This document shows, in pieces, positions 8,770 through 18,672 of a DNA stretch of 64,000 nucleotides. The stretch's first letter is position 1; each line of letters opens with the position of its first letter. The notes under the pieces are model-generated. The model saw only the letters and a list, made by a program, of their open reading frames with translations. It made no database searches and had not been told where the DNA came from. A program made the position numbers and the translations under genes. Source of the DNA: Methanomicrobiales archaeon HGW-Methanomicrobiales-3 (GTDB taxonomy: Archaea; Halobacteriota; Methanomicrobia; Methanomicrobiales; Methanospirillaceae); the NCBI GenBank assembly GCA_002839605.1, contig PGYK01000001.1, positions 248,001 to 312,000 on the forward strand. Direction: 5' to 3'.

Positions 8770-10260
8770 TCAGAGGTACCTTTTCACGGCAAGCCACAGT
8801 GCCCCGTAGAGCCCGGCATTGATGGTGAAGAGCACAATGGCAAGGACCGGGTCCCGGGAAAAGATGTACATTCCGTACGCAAACCCGATAACCGGCAGGA
8901 TACCGAGGAAGGTCGCGAGATTTCCAAGCCCGCGGGCAACCCCCGGGTTTGCCAGCGCACCCAAAAGGGCGAAGACGCCCGTGAACACGGCATAGAAGAG
9001 GATGAAGTATGCGATCTTCTGCCTCCTTGTAATCTCCCCGGCCTTCAGGTTGATGGCAGTCCCGTATACAAACCCGATCATGGTGGCGCAGTTCCACAGG
9101 CCGTTTGCAGCAAGGGCCTTTGGTGGCACCCTGCCCCGGCCGAACACGACGATGCCGGCGACAAGGCTTGCCAGCACCGAGACGATGATGTAGAGCGGGA
9201 CTGCCCAGATGACCGGGGTATTGACAAGCACCTCTTTTGCCTGCACTGCGGGCGGGGTTTTTGGGTCGATGAAAAGGTCGCGGGTGAAGAACGCCGAGGG
9301 AGCATCGATCCTGACCCGGGTGTACCGGAACGGCCCCTCCCCTTTCTTATGGTTGAAGAACCCTGCGAGGTCTTCAGAGTAGTACGAGCTCCAGTAAAAG
9401 TCATCGATAAAATATGACACTTCCGTACCCGGGCGAATCTCCTCGTACGGAAGGGGCGTCACAAAGCCGGTGATGTCGATGACCACCGGAATTACCCGTT
9501 CGCCATAGACGCTCGTGGGTTGGAGAGGGAAGTAGATGCTCTCGGCCGGGAACCGGATAAAGACGGCAAGGATGTCATAATCGGGGTCGGAACGGGACGC
9601 GCCGTCCACTCCCGTCGCGGTGTCATCAACGGTCATTGTACCTGCACGGGATATGACAAAGGAATAGTCCTTCCCGGTATACTCATCAAGGACTCCCACC
9701 GCCCCTTCCGGGAGTGTAATGCCGTTTGCCGCGAGGTAGTCTCTTACTGACGCCCCGTCACGGGCAGTGACCAGTTCGGTGACCACACCCATCTTCTCGA
9801 TCCGCTCATGAATGGTGATGCCGGAATGGTCGTATACGGCCTCCTGGGATTTCTGGAAGGTAAAAAACCCATAATTCGCAAACACCCAGAGCGGCAGGCT
9901 TGCCGGGAATGTGCCCCATGCTGCTGAGATCATGGCCGCATTTCCCGCAGTATCGCCGACAACCCGGTCGAGGTTCTTTCCCCCGAACCTCGGGAACCCG
10001 CTGACAGCATCGATCTCCACCCTGTCCGGTGGTTGTGGGACCGGAACGATCCAGACCGTCCTGTCGGCCGCAGCGTCCTTCTCAAGCGTGACCGACAGGA
10101 GCAGATTCTCGTACCCGTCCTCGTAGTGGATGGCCGCAAGCTGGCTGGTCTCGGGCTGCAGGGCCCATCGTTCCTCAAAGCCCTTGACTGCCATGCCGTC
10201 TGCCGATGCGGCCGGGATTAAGAAAAGGGAAATAAGGATAACGAAAATATAATTTCTCAT
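8770..10260 (-). CDS. DUF2330-like membrane protein
   Basis: 496 residues. A signal peptide (MRNYIFVILISLFLIPAASA) is followed by an extracytoplasmic domain of about 330 residues that looks like DUF2330 (YENLLLSVTLEKDAAADRTVWIVPVP, then VRIDAPSAFF). Five C-terminal membrane helices follow (from PVIWAVPLYIIVSVLASLV to LFTINAGLYGALWLAV). Function is unknown. It is convergent with the TPR gene, with 13 bases between the stops. Confidence 0.65.
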   Translation of the reverse strand: MRNYIFVILISLFLIPAASADGMAVKGFEERWALQPETSQLAAIHYEDGYENLLLSVTLEKDAAADRTVWIVPVPQPPDRVEIDAVSGFPRFGGKNLDRVVGDTAGNAAMISAAWGTFPASLPLWVFANYGFFTFQKSQEAVYDHSGITIHERIEKMGVVTELVTARDGASVRDYLAANGITLPEGAVGVLDEYTGKDYSFVISRAGTMTVDDTATGVDGASRSDPDYDILAVFIRFPAESIYFPLQPTSVYGERVIPVVIDITGFVTPLPYEEIRPGTEVSYFIDDFYWSSYYSEDLAGFFNHKKGEGPFRYTRVRIDAPSAFFTRDLFIDPKTPPAVQAKEVLVNTPVIWAVPLYIIVSVLASLVAGIVVFGRGRVPPKALAANGLWNCATMIGFVYGTAINLKAGEITRRQKIAYFILFYAVFTGVFALLGALANPGVARGLGNLATFLGILPVIGFAYGMYIFSRDPVLAIVLFTINAGLYGALWLAVKRYL

Positions 10261-10359
10261 CTATCCTGCGATTGGGTGCGGGGAGTAATATTCCTGTCGG
10301 AATTTTGCGGGGACGCAGCGCTGTCCGGAACGAAACCGCTGAAACGATCACAAAAGAAG

Positions 10360-10434
10360 TAGCGAGGGATGGATTTGAACCATCGATCTTCGGGTTATGA
10401 GCCCGACGGGATATCCTGACTACCCTACCTCGCT
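10360..10434 (-). tRNA. Initiator tRNA-Met (CAU)
   Basis: 75 nt with all arms: acceptor AGCGAGG/CCTCGCT, anticodon arm TCGGG-CTCATAA-CCCGA, T arm GATGG-TTCAAAT-CCATC, discriminator A. The A1-U72 pair and the three consecutive G-C pairs in the anticodon stem are initiator hallmarks. CCA is not encoded. Confidence 0.93.
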
Positions 10435-10468
10435 GCTATAATCAGGGTTATACTATAGGCAAGGGGCG

Positions 10469-10480
10469 CTTTTATACTTT
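10469..10480 (-). promoter_or_regulatory. TATA box of initiator tRNA-Met
   Basis: The minus strand reads AAAGTATAAAAG about 40 bases before the tRNA 5' end, allowing a short leader that RNase P would remove. Confidence 0.6.
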
Positions 10481-10545
10481 ACCCACTCGCCCCTCCGGAA
10501 ACGGGTTTCCGGTTGTCGCTAGATTAAATTAGCAGCGGCAGTATA

Positions 10546-10959
10546 ATGAGAACCATGGATGACGAGCTTGCCCTTCTTTTAGAGAAGCGCAGGAAGGAGC
10601 TTGAAGAGAAGATGAGACCCGAGAAGAAGACGCCCAAGGTTGAGAATGTTGACGAGATGCACTTCCAGCAGTACGTAAAGACCCACCCGTATGTGATCGT
10701 GGATTTCTGGGCGGAATGGTGCGGGCCCTGCCGGCGGATAGCGCCCATCATGGAAGAACTCTCCATGGAATTTGCCGGAAAAGTCGCATTCGCGAAGTGC
10801 AACACGGACGACAACCGGAACCTTGCCATGCAGTTCAATATCGATGCCATCCCCGCCATGATGCTCTTTGCAAACGGGCAGCTGGTGGACCGGATCATCG
10901 GGGCGTATCCCAAGGAAGCGATCCGGGAGAAGATTGTCCGGAAGTTCGGGCTGGACTAA
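10546..10959 (+). CDS. Thioredoxin with charged N-terminal extension
   Basis: 137 residues. Residues 1-35 are a charged helical extension (LLEKRRKELEEKMRPEKK). Residues 40-137 are a thioredoxin fold with the active site WCGPC (Cys59, Cys62) and the cis-Pro loop IDAIPAMM. It reduces protein disulfides. ATG at 10555 is an alternative start. The extension is longer than in ordinary 105-residue thioredoxins and may serve for docking. It is the first gene after the divergent tRNA. Confidence 0.88.
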   Translation: MRTMDDELALLLEKRRKELEEKMRPEKKTPKVENVDEMHFQQYVKTHPYVIVDFWAEWCGPCRRIAPIMEELSMEFAGKVAFAKCNTDDNRNLAMQFNIDAIPAMMLFANGQLVDRIIGAYPKEAIREKIVRKFGLD

Positions 10960-11034
10960 CCCCCTGCCATATTTTCGTATTGCCCGGACCCTGCGGGAAA
11001 CGATCCCGGCAGGAATGCAGAACAGGAGCGGGAG

Positions 11035-11682
11035 ATGGACCGTTTGAGACGACACGCGCTGCAACGGGATTTCCATGACCTGTACCGCCGGCTCCCGTAC
11101 CGGGCGGTTGCCCTGCTCGTTCCGTTCCTGGTCCTTGCCGTTCATGTCAGCGTGATGGCACTTACGCTCTCCCCGCAGGACTTTGCTGCCATGCTCGGGC
11201 TGATGGCTGCGTACATGCTGCCACCCGCCGGAAAGGAGACGGTCATCCCCATCGGTATCGCACTTGGGATCCCGTGGTGGTATATGGCGCTCTCGATTGT
11301 GATGATCGATGTCGAGACGGGCCTTTTCATGGCGCTGAACTTCGATGTCGCGTACCGGATCCCCTTCCTCGGTCCGCTGCTCGCCGACCTGACAAAAACG
11401 ACAAAACAGTTTCTTGAGTATCACCGCTGGCTGGCCGGTCTCTGGTTCTTTGCCATCGTTCTCATGGTCAGCGTGCCGTTCTTCGGGAGCGGAGGGGTAC
11501 GGGGATCGATTGCCGGAAAACTGCTGGGCATGAGCACGCTTCTTACGTTCCTTGCTATCCTTGCCGGGGCACTGATCGGGTGCTTTGGGATCGCCCTTGG
11601 ATCGGACGCACTCCTCACCCATCTCTGCACCAACGGGGCGCTCCCCGCTGAGATTTCCGGGCTGGTCTGCGGGGGGGTATGA
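11035..11682 (+). CDS. Small multidrug export-like membrane protein
   Basis: 215 residues with about five membrane helices (RAVALLVPFLVLAVHVSVM, the MLGLMAAYMLPPAGKE region, WYMALSIVMIDVETGL, LWFFAIVLMVSVPFF, LLTFLAILAGALIGCFG). The AYMLPPAGKETVIPIGIALG stretch resembles the Sm_multidrug_ex family (COG2426). That family name is historical and the substrate is unproven. GGAG lies before the ATG. Gene spacing suggests it follows the thioredoxin on one transcript. Confidence 0.65.
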   Translation: MDRLRRHALQRDFHDLYRRLPYRAVALLVPFLVLAVHVSVMALTLSPQDFAAMLGLMAAYMLPPAGKETVIPIGIALGIPWWYMALSIVMIDVETGLFMALNFDVAYRIPFLGPLLADLTKTTKQFLEYHRWLAGLWFFAIVLMVSVPFFGSGGVRGSIAGKLLGMSTLLTFLAILAGALIGCFGIALGSDALLTHLCTNGALPAEISGLVCGGV

Positions 11683-11818
11683 TCCGGCGCTGAACGGCCC
11701 CCCTCCCGTCAGAACTCCTGTCGCTCCACTACCTCATGGACTGTACGGGGCAATGCACGCTCCGTTGGGGATTTTCCGCAGGGGTATCAAGCCAAAGGTT
11801 GATGTATTTGCACCCCCA

Positions 11819-11827
11819 TTTAAAATA
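11819..11827 (+). promoter_or_regulatory. Possible TATA box upstream of a structured RNA
   Basis: TTTAAAATA lies about 25-30 bases before the first strong hairpins of the 11.84-12.14 kb region. The assignment rests on spacing only. Confidence 0.35.
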
Positions 11828-11837
11828 GACACGATTC

Positions 11838-12140
11838 CGGCAATCTTCAAAAACGGCCGGAACCCCCTGCACGATCACCCGGATGATTGTGCAGATGAAC
11901 GCGGACGATGGCAAATATTGCCATCTTGAGAGCACAGCACCGACAGAAGATACCGGTGCTCTGCATAGGGTCAGGATGATCCACGGTTTCGTGGTGATGG
12001 CCCGCGTCAGGGGCCCCGGATCATGCCTGCCGCATGAATAACCTGTGTGCAGGCTCTCCACCAGTGTACCGGGAGTTGCAGAGGGAGCAAAAAAGGATGA
12101 GCAGGGATAATTCCGCTCTCCTTTGTCCTTTTTCTGCCAC
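11838..12140 (+). ncRNA. Candidate structured non-coding RNA or long leader
   Basis: This part of the 698-bp gap before RNase J has no credible gene but holds a run of hairpins. CTGCACGATCA (11867-11877) pairs over 11 bp with 11884-11894. GATGGCAA (11907-11914) pairs with 11918-11925. AGAGCAC (11929-11935) pairs with 11956-11962. CCACG-GTTT-CGTGG comes next, and finally a hairpin (GAGC..GCTC) flanked by AAAAAGGA and TCCTTTTT near 12090-12135, which looks like a terminator. I see none of the conserved blocks of SRP RNA or RNase P RNA. It is either an independent sRNA or the 5' leader of RNase J. Confidence 0.4.
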
Positions 12141-12289
12141 TCGCGTATCCGATGTCACTGGTGGAATTCCCGTAAGGGTGCCGGGGCAACAATCGCTGCC
12201 ATCCGAAATCAAAACGGTGAATCCCAGAATAAAAATGTGCCCGGTTTGCAAAAATGGCATCCGGTCGCTGGCCGGAACCTCTTTTTCAG

Positions 12290-12318
12290 GGGTACCCCCA
12301 GAACCCGGATAACCGGGT
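12290..12318 (+). other. Two palindromes before the RNase J gene
   Basis: GGGGTACCCC (12290-12299) and ACCCGG-ATAA-CCGGGT (12303-12318) lie 60-90 bases before the RNase J start. They may form leader structure or an operator. A ribosome-binding site AAAGGAG follows at about 12363. Confidence 0.4.
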
Positions 12319-12380
12319 AAAAGATCCCAATCGCAATACCAGAAATACCCCAACAAAAATCAAAAGGAGATACGCATAGA

Positions 12381-13718
12381 ATGGAAATAGAGATAATCGC
12401 CGTAGGCGGATATGACGAGGTCGGGCGGAACATGACCGCTGTCCGCTGCGGCAAGGAAATTGTCATCTTTGACATGGGGCTCCGCCTCGACCAGCTGATG
12501 ATCCACGAGGATGCAGAAGTGGACGAGATGCATTCCCTTGACCTGATCAAGATCAAGGCAATCCCGGACGACACCGTCCTCCAGAATGTCGAGGGGACGG
12601 TCAAGGCCATCGTCTGCTCGCACGGCCACCTCGACCATATCGGGGCTATCCCGAAACTCGCCCACCGGTACAAGGCGCCGATCATTGCAACCCCGTATGC
12701 CACGGAACTGATCCGCCAGCAGATATCCGGCGAGAAGAAGTTCGGTGTCGGCAACCGGCTCTTTGCCCTCAAGGCAGGGCAGCGCTACACGCTCTCGCCC
12801 AACCTCGTTTTGGAGTTTGTCCGGACCCAGCACTCGATCATCGATACCGTGACACCGGTGCTCCACACTCCCCGCGGCGCAATCGTCTATGCCTGCGATT
12901 TCAAGTTCGACCGGTCTCCGGTCATCGGCGAGCCCCCGGACTTTGCCCGGTTCCGCCAGATTGGCAAGGAAGGGGTGCTCGCCCTCATCGTGGAGAGCAC
13001 GTACATCCACCGGCCGGGCCGGTGCCCGAGCGAGCGGATCGCCCGCGATCTTGTCCGGGACGTTATCACGAGTTTCGAGGACGACAAGAACGGTATCGTG
13101 GTATCGACGTTCTCATCCCACATCTCACGGGTCAAGACCATTGCGGAATGTGCGCACGAGATCGGCAGGAAGCCGGTCTTTTTAGGCCGCTCCATGGAAA
13201 AGTATTCTGTTACCGCGGAGCAGATGAAGTTCGTCTCGTTCCCCTCGTCGGCGAGCGTCTTTGGAAACCGGAAGACCGTTGACCGCGTGATGCGCCGGAT
13301 GATGAAGGAAGGAAAGGACAAGTTCCTCCCGATCGTGACCGGTCACCAGGGAGAGCCGGGTTCCATCCTCACCCGGATGGCGCTTGGCGACACCCCGCTC
13401 ACCATCGGGAAGGGCGACAAGGTGCTCTTCTCGGCCAACATCATCCCGAACCCGATGAATGTCGGGCAGCGGTACCGGATCGAGCAGTTCATCAAAAAGG
13501 CGGGTGGCAGGATCTTTGAGGATCTGCACGTCAGCGGCCACGCGTACCGGGAGGATCACTATGAGTTCCTCCAGATGCTCAATCCTCAGCATATCATCCC
13601 CGCCCATGCCGACCTGAAGATGACGGCCGGCTATGCCGAGTTTGCCGGCGATCTCGGCTACACGGCAAACAACGATGTCCACCCGATGCGGAACGGGCAG
13701 CGACTTATCATCAAATAA
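12381..13718 (+). CDS. rnj: Ribonuclease J (archaeal aRNase J)
   Basis: 445 residues. A beta-CASP metallo-beta-lactamase nuclease: metal-binding motif SHGHLDHIGA, early strand MEIEIIAVGGYDEVGRNM, and beta-CASP motifs (IVVSTFSSHISRVK, IVTGHQGEPGS, HVSGHA, IIPAHAD). It degrades mRNA 5' to 3' and trims RNA. The length suits the archaeal form, which lacks the extra C-terminal domain of bacterial RNase J. It has a good ribosome-binding site and is preceded by the hairpin-rich leader region, which invites the idea of autoregulation. Confidence 0.9.
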   Translation: MEIEIIAVGGYDEVGRNMTAVRCGKEIVIFDMGLRLDQLMIHEDAEVDEMHSLDLIKIKAIPDDTVLQNVEGTVKAIVCSHGHLDHIGAIPKLAHRYKAPIIATPYATELIRQQISGEKKFGVGNRLFALKAGQRYTLSPNLVLEFVRTQHSIIDTVTPVLHTPRGAIVYACDFKFDRSPVIGEPPDFARFRQIGKEGVLALIVESTYIHRPGRCPSERIARDLVRDVITSFEDDKNGIVVSTFSSHISRVKTIAECAHEIGRKPVFLGRSMEKYSVTAEQMKFVSFPSSASVFGNRKTVDRVMRRMMKEGKDKFLPIVTGHQGEPGSILTRMALGDTPLTIGKGDKVLFSANIIPNPMNVGQRYRIEQFIKKAGGRIFEDLHVSGHAYREDHYEFLQMLNPQHIIPAHADLKMTAGYAEFAGDLGYTANNDVHPMRNGQRLIIK

Positions 13719-13862
13719 TCTCCTCTTTTTCGTGTAACCGGAACGGATGCTGACGCTCACGGGAGCGGCGGTACGTATCTTTTTCCGGGAGGGGAATCTC
13801 AACCTCCAACAGATATTTGTGAAGAAGCCGGTTTTCAGAGGGATTATTTTAGGATAATTCCA

Positions 13863-15113
13863 TTACGCAGCCGGTGCTTCCTTCCCAAACGACCAGAACA
13901 ACCGCTGGTACACCCGGGAAAAGGGCGTCCGTTCGAGCAGGAAGACCATCACCGAGCAGATGAGGATGCTTTGGAAGATCACGATGAAGACGATGTCCTG
14001 GATGCCCTGACCCACTGCAATACCTGCCTGAAGGGGAATTGATGCGAGGACTGCTGCGGCAAGCCCCTTTGCCTGCATCACGGCAATGATCGAGGCATCC
14101 GATTTGGGAATGGTCCGTGGGATGGTGAGCCAGACGATGACGATCCGGGCAAGATAGGCAGCAACCGTGATCGCCGCACCCATGATAAAGATCTCGATGT
14201 ACGTGAACCGGATCGAGATCCCGATATAGATGAAGAAGAAGGTCTTCAAAAGCGTCACAAGCTGGGCAAAGAAGATGGTCTCCATGGGAGAGAGTTCGAC
14301 CTGCCGGTCCTCATCTGCGAGGAAGGGCAGGATCTTCTCAACCCGGAAATAATGGAGGTTGCCGAGCGTGACACCGAGCGCCAGCGCAGCAATGGCTCCC
14401 GAGAACCCCAAAAGGCTCACAAACCCAAAGACAATGAAGACGAACGCCGGGGTGATGAAGATACTCTTGATACTGGCGATCTTGTGGTAGATCAGCGACC
14501 ACCCGACCCCGGCAATCACCCCGATAGCGATAGCGGCGAAGAACGAGAAGAAGAGGTTGCCGAGCAGGTAGCCGACATCGAACTCGTTGAGGTTCATGAA
14601 GTTGATAAGCGCGATGAGCAGGACAATGCAGAGCACATCGCTGATGGCTGATTCGAGCGCAAGGATGGCCTTGGTATCTTTTTTCAGGCTTAAGTATTTG
14701 GTAAACGGGATAACCACAGCAGAGGATGTCCCGCCGAGGATTGCGCCAAGAAGGCAGGACTCGATCACGGTGAAACCTGCAAGATACTTCATGATGACGA
14801 TGCAGATGAGCGTCATGACGATAAAGTTTGCAAGTGCGATTGCCAGCGTTCCTTTCATTGCCTTTCGCAGGGCTTCAAGGGTGATGTGAAGGCCGCCTTC
14901 AAAGAGAATGATGGCGAGCGTGACCATGGTAAAAAGTGGTCCGGCAACCCCGAAAGCTGCGGGTGTCACAAGACCCAGGAACGGCCCGATAAAGATCCCG
15001 ATGGCCATTAAAAAGAGCACATCGGGGATCTTGGTGATCGCAAAGAACCGGGAGAGGATGTTTCCTAAGAAGATGAGCAGACCTAAGAAAAGGACCGTGA
15101 CTGCTGCATCCAT
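13863..15113 (-). CDS. Cation/proton antiporter (CPA family, NhaP/Kef-like)
   Basis: 416 residues, nearly all membrane (about 12 helices), with the Na+/H+ exchanger fold. An early segment reads FLMAIGIFIGPFLGL. ILFEGGLHI corresponds to the conserved FxxG motif, and ILGGTSSAVVIPF and LALESAISDV to the ion-binding helices. No RCK domain is present. It exchanges Na+ or K+ for protons at the cytoplasmic membrane. It lies downstream of mscS and ablAB on the same strand, in keeping with a role in osmotic or pH balance. Confidence 0.85.
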   Translation of the reverse strand: MDAAVTVLFLGLLIFLGNILSRFFAITKIPDVLFLMAIGIFIGPFLGLVTPAAFGVAGPLFTMVTLAIILFEGGLHITLEALRKAMKGTLAIALANFIVMTLICIVIMKYLAGFTVIESCLLGAILGGTSSAVVIPFTKYLSLKKDTKAILALESAISDVLCIVLLIALINFMNLNEFDVGYLLGNLFFSFFAAIAIGVIAGVGWSLIYHKIASIKSIFITPAFVFIVFGFVSLLGFSGAIAALALGVTLGNLHYFRVEKILPFLADEDRQVELSPMETIFFAQLVTLLKTFFFIYIGISIRFTYIEIFIMGAAITVAAYLARIVIVWLTIPRTIPKSDASIIAVMQAKGLAAAVLASIPLQAGIAVGQGIQDIVFIVIFQSILICSVMVFLLERTPFSRVYQRLFWSFGKEAPAA

Positions 15114-15150
15114 CAGGTTAGTATTGAGTGCGGGGGAATTTAGAGATTAT

Positions 15151-15166
15151 CGCTCACCCGTGAGCG
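15151..15166. terminator. Hairpin between mscS and the antiporter
   Basis: CGCTCA-CCCG-TGAGCG forms a perfect 6-bp stem in the 127-bp gap. Neither strand has a clear T-run after it, so processing or attenuation is also possible. Confidence 0.35.
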
Positions 15167-15240
15167 GACGCCCGGGCCAACAGGACACAGAAAGGAACCC
15201 GGGGGTGTGCCTCCGATGGTTTCCTGCTCCGCTCAGCCGG

Positions 15241-16317
15241 TCACGCCTCTTTGCCGTTACCGCTCTCTGGCCCCCGCATATGGATGTCGACCTGTTTGAA
15301 CGGGATCTCGATTCCCTCTTCCCTGAACCGTTCATCGATCCGGACATTGATCCAGTCCTGTGCGTCCCAGAGGTGATCGTAGTTATCCGTGTAGAGGATC
15401 AACTGGCCGTTTAAGCTCGATTCACCGAATTCGAGGAAATAGACCGATGGTTTTGGGTCCGGCACTGCCCAGGGGGTCTTCTCGATGACCTCGTGTGCGA
15501 TCTCGAGAAGGATCTGCTTCACCCGCTTGATGTCGCTGCCGTACGCGACTGCAAAGGGGATCCTCACTTTCATCTTGACATTCGGCTGGGCGTAGTTGAT
15601 GGTGACGTTCGAGGTGAGCTTGGAGTTGGGGATGGTTACGATCTGGTAATCCAGTGTCTTGATCCGGGTACTCCGCGGCCCGATGCTGATGACGTCGCCG
15701 AAGTAGGTGTCATACTTGATCCGGTCGCCCACCTTGAAGGGTTTATCCAGCGTTATGATCGCCCCGCCAAGGAAGTTGCCGATGATCTCCTGTGCGGCAA
15801 GGGCAAGGGCGATGGCACCGATTCCGGCCCCGGCCAGCATCGGGGTAACATCGATCTCGAATTCCGACAAGATGAGCATGAGGGCAACAAACCAGATGAG
15901 GTATTTGGCAAGCACCTCAAGGAGCGGGAGGAGTTGGTCATCGAAATCCGTATCGGTCTTGGATGCCAGCCACTTCCCGTACGTGGTGATGAAATTGTAA
16001 CTGAACGCCGAGACGATCCAGGCACCGATGAGGATGAAGAAGGTGTTGAAGAACTGGTAGCCGTGGATCTCCATGCCGCCAACGGTCCAGTTCATGGCCT
16101 CCGGCTCGATGACAAATGCGGTCAGGGCGATATATGCCGAAGCTGCCAGGATCGTGACAATGAGTGGTTTTCCGATGGCAAGGATGACGATATCGTCAAG
16201 CAGGGTATCGGTCTGGTCTGCTTTTTTCTGCAGCCAGCAGACAATCGCGTGGGCGACACCTGCCGCAACAAGCCCGGCAGCAATGGTGAGCAGGGCATAG
16301 AGATAATTGGGTTCCAT
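15241..16317 (-). CDS. mscS: MscS-family mechanosensitive channel
   Basis: 358 residues. Four or so N-terminal membrane helices (YALLTIAAGLVAAGVAHAIV and onwards) lead to the pore helix and conserved beta domain (AGIGAIALALAAQEIIGNFLGG, FKVGDRIKYDTYFGDVISIG, IVTIPNSKLTS). It releases solutes on hypo-osmotic shock. I place the start at ATG 16317, 6 bases after GGAGG; longer TTG or ATG starts at 16332 and 16323 leave no room for that site. It lies 53 bases after ablB, which couples osmolyte synthesis to emergency release. Confidence 0.9.
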   Translation of the reverse strand: MEPNYLYALLTIAAGLVAAGVAHAIVCWLQKKADQTDTLLDDIVILAIGKPLIVTILAASAYIALTAFVIEPEAMNWTVGGMEIHGYQFFNTFFILIGAWIVSAFSYNFITTYGKWLASKTDTDFDDQLLPLLEVLAKYLIWFVALMLILSEFEIDVTPMLAGAGIGAIALALAAQEIIGNFLGGAIITLDKPFKVGDRIKYDTYFGDVISIGPRSTRIKTLDYQIVTIPNSKLTSNVTINYAQPNVKMKVRIPFAVAYGSDIKRVKQILLEIAHEVIEKTPWAVPDPKPSVYFLEFGESSLNGQLILYTDNYDHLWDAQDWINVRIDERFREEGIEIPFKQVDIHMRGPESGNGKEA

Positions 16318-16370
16318 TGACATCCTCCACAAAAGGTTCGGGTTTTTTATTGATTTGCCGGTGTCCGGGC

Positions 16371-17207
16371 TTATAATTTCCGGTACCAGACGTTCATGCT
16401 CTCCATCGATCCGCTGATGTTGGTGTTGTTAGGCAGCATTCCCCCGAACTGGTACCCCGCCCCGACAAATACCGCATTGATCGGCCGGAAGATCGCCCGG
16501 GCGATCGTGTAGGAGAGCTGGATTCCTTCCTGTTTCATATCCGCCTCCATGGCACGCAGGAGGATGCCGGCAAAGCCACGTCCCCGGAAGAGCGGGTTCG
16601 TTGCAAAGTCGGTCACCTCGATATTCCGGTTCTCAGAATCTATCTCGCAGGATGCCACGGCAGCCAGCATATGGGATTTTTTAATAACAAAATACCGGAT
16701 ATTTTCCGTCATGGTCTTGCGGATATATTCCGAATCAAAGACCGGAAACGGGTAGGTTTCGAACACCAGACGATACAGGGAGGCGATATCGTCCGCATCG
16801 TCCGCGTGTCCGTTCACCAGGGAAAAATCCTCCGGTATCTCGTGAGATGACCGCTCGCCGGCATACCCGGACACCTCACTGAGCACATCAGCAAGCTCCC
16901 TTGCATCATGAGGTGTCGCCCGTGCAGGGTCCCCGTATTTTGCCATGAATACGGCAGGTTCTGTACCTTTATAGAAGAACGGGACCGTTGCCTCAACGGT
17001 ATAGCCGGCAGTGGCAAATATCTCCTGTCCGGATGCCGGCACCTTTGCAAAGATCTTGGTGTACCCCTCTTTCTGTGCAAGGTCGTCTGCATACCTTATG
17101 ATATCCTGGCAATCCCCCGGCGCGATTTTCATAAGATACACCCGGTTGTTGTAATGACCGTGCTGAAGAAGACTGTTTTTATAACGCAGGACGGTATCAC
17201 TCTGCAT
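16371..17207 (-). CDS. ablB: Beta-lysine N6-acetyltransferase
   Basis: 278 residues. Acetylates beta-lysine to N-epsilon-acetyl-beta-lysine, a compatible solute of methanogens. The C-terminal half is a GNAT fold ([20 protein letters not shown] is the acetyl-CoA binding segment). ATG 17207 sits inside the last codons of ablA (8-base overlap ATGCAGAGTGA reading into the ablA stop) with GGAGGT just upstream, so translation is coupled. Confidence 0.92.
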   Translation of the reverse strand: MQSDTVLRYKNSLLQHGHYNNRVYLMKIAPGDCQDIIRYADDLAQKEGYTKIFAKVPASGQEIFATAGYTVEATVPFFYKGTEPAVFMAKYGDPARATPHDARELADVLSEVSGYAGERSSHEIPEDFSLVNGHADDADDIASLYRLVFETYPFPVFDSEYIRKTMTENIRYFVIKKSHMLAAVASCEIDSENRNIEVTDFATNPLFRGRGFAGILLRAMEADMKQEGIQLSYTIARAIFRPINAVFVGAGYQFGGMLPNNTNISGSMESMNVWYRKL

Positions 17208-18657
17208 CGTCCGACCTCCGTTCAAGCCGGTCATTGTTCTCGGGGATCAGGGTTGTTGTCTCATCGTAATCGGCAAGGAGTTTTGCCACTCCGACAATTT
17301 TTGATTCGTCAGCACGATTGATGTTGAGCTGGAGCTTACAGGCGATACAGTCGCCATCGCAGGTGATATGGTCATACTGTTCCGGTTCCTGGTACGTGCA
17401 GATCATGCCCTCGTAATTGCGAAGCACGACCTTGTGCACCGACCAAGTCAGGAGATAGTTGGGGAAGACCGGAATTTTGCCCCCGCCGCCCGGTGCATCG
17501 ACCACGTACCGGGGGATTGCAAAGCCGCTGGTATGTCCGATCAGGTTCTCCATGATCTCGATGCCTTTCGATACCGGGGTCCGGAAATGGCTGATCCCCT
17601 CCGAGAGATCGCACTGGTAGAGGTAGTACGGGCGGACGCGGTTTTTCACCAGCTGGTGGACGAGCTCCTTCATGATCCTTGGGCAGTCGTTGATGCCTGC
17701 CAGCAGGACCGACTGGTTCCCGAGCGGGATACCGGCATCGGCAAGTTTTGCCACTGCAGCCTCTGCGGATGCCGTCATCTCCTTGGGATGGTTGAACTGC
17801 ATGTTCACCCAGAGCGGGTGATGCTTTTTCAAGACGGCCACGAGGCTGTCGGTTATCCGGTACGGCAGGACAACCGGCACCCGGGACCCGATACGGATTA
17901 CCTCTACATGCGGGATGGCCCGAAGCTCGGTTAAGATCCAGTCAAGGTAATCATCGCTGAGCATGAACGGGTCTCCCCCGGAGAGGAGGACATCCCGGAT
18001 CTGCGGGTGGTTGCGGATATATTCGATCCCCTGCAGGATCTCATCGCGGTCAGGAATTGAATCCACGTCACCCACTTTCCGTTTGCGGGTGCAGTGCCGG
18101 CAGTACATGGCACAGGTGTTGCTGATGAGGAACAGAACCCGGTCCGGGTAGCGGTGGGTGATGCAGGAGCAGGGGCTGTCTTTGTCCTCTGCAAGCGGGT
18201 CGGACAGTTCGTAGTGTTCGACAATCAGCTCTTTGGGTGAAGGTAACGCCTGCCGGAAGATCGGGTCGTTCTTATAATCGTTCACATCGATGAGCGAGAG
18301 ATAGTACGGGGTGATGCTGAACGGAAACTTTTGAATGGTCTCTTCGAGGCGCTCCCGCTCGGCAGGATCGAATGTTATCCCGAGGAGCTGCTGGAAGGTA
18401 TCGATGTCACGGACAACGTGCCGGATCTGCCACCGCCAGTCTTTCCAGTATTCCGCACCATCACCGGGTTCGGTATTTTTCTGGATACGGGAAGGATCCC
18501 CGGCAGTCTCTGCTCCCTGGGAGTGACCTTTCAGGATCGATATCAGGTCCTTAACCGTTGTTTTTACCTGTCCCCGCAAATGCCTGAGAACCTCGGCAGG
18601 ATCCCCCGATGGAGATATCTGCCGGGCTCTGTCTGGGGTGCCGGAGGTTGCAGTCAT
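17197..18657 (-). CDS. ablA: Lysine 2,3-aminomutase
   Basis: 486 residues. A radical-SAM, PLP-dependent enzyme that turns lysine into beta-lysine. The cluster motif is CAMYCRHC. The two acidic residues that bind the lysine side chain in the clostridial enzyme are present in QCDLSEG and [10 protein letters not shown], where the Lys binds PLP. A C-terminal Cys group (CDGDCIAC) matches the zinc site of the family. The N-terminus has an extra 60 or so polar residues. It is transcribed with ablB and follows a second aminomutase-like gene by 15 bases. Confidence 0.93.
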   Translation of the reverse strand: MTATSGTPDRARQISPSGDPAEVLRHLRGQVKTTVKDLISILKGHSQGAETAGDPSRIQKNTEPGDGAEYWKDWRWQIRHVVRDIDTFQQLLGITFDPAERERLEETIQKFPFSITPYYLSLIDVNDYKNDPIFRQALPSPKELIVEHYELSDPLAEDKDSPCSCITHRYPDRVLFLISNTCAMYCRHCTRKRKVGDVDSIPDRDEILQGIEYIRNHPQIRDVLLSGGDPFMLSDDYLDWILTELRAIPHVEVIRIGSRVPVVLPYRITDSLVAVLKKHHPLWVNMQFNHPKEMTASAEAAVAKLADAGIPLGNQSVLLAGINDCPRIMKELVHQLVKNRVRPYYLYQCDLSEGISHFRTPVSKGIEIMENLIGHTSGFAIPRYVVDAPGGGGKIPVFPNYLLTWSVHKVVLRNYEGMICTYQEPEQYDHITCDGDCIACKLQLNINRADESKIVGVAKLLADYDETTTLIPENNDRLERRSDDAE

Positions 18658-18672
18658 CTGAATATTCCCCCG

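Noticed and set aside
11838-12380. SRP RNA or RNase P RNA
   Set aside because: Hairpins are present, but the conserved SRP helix 8 sequence and RNase P core blocks are absent.
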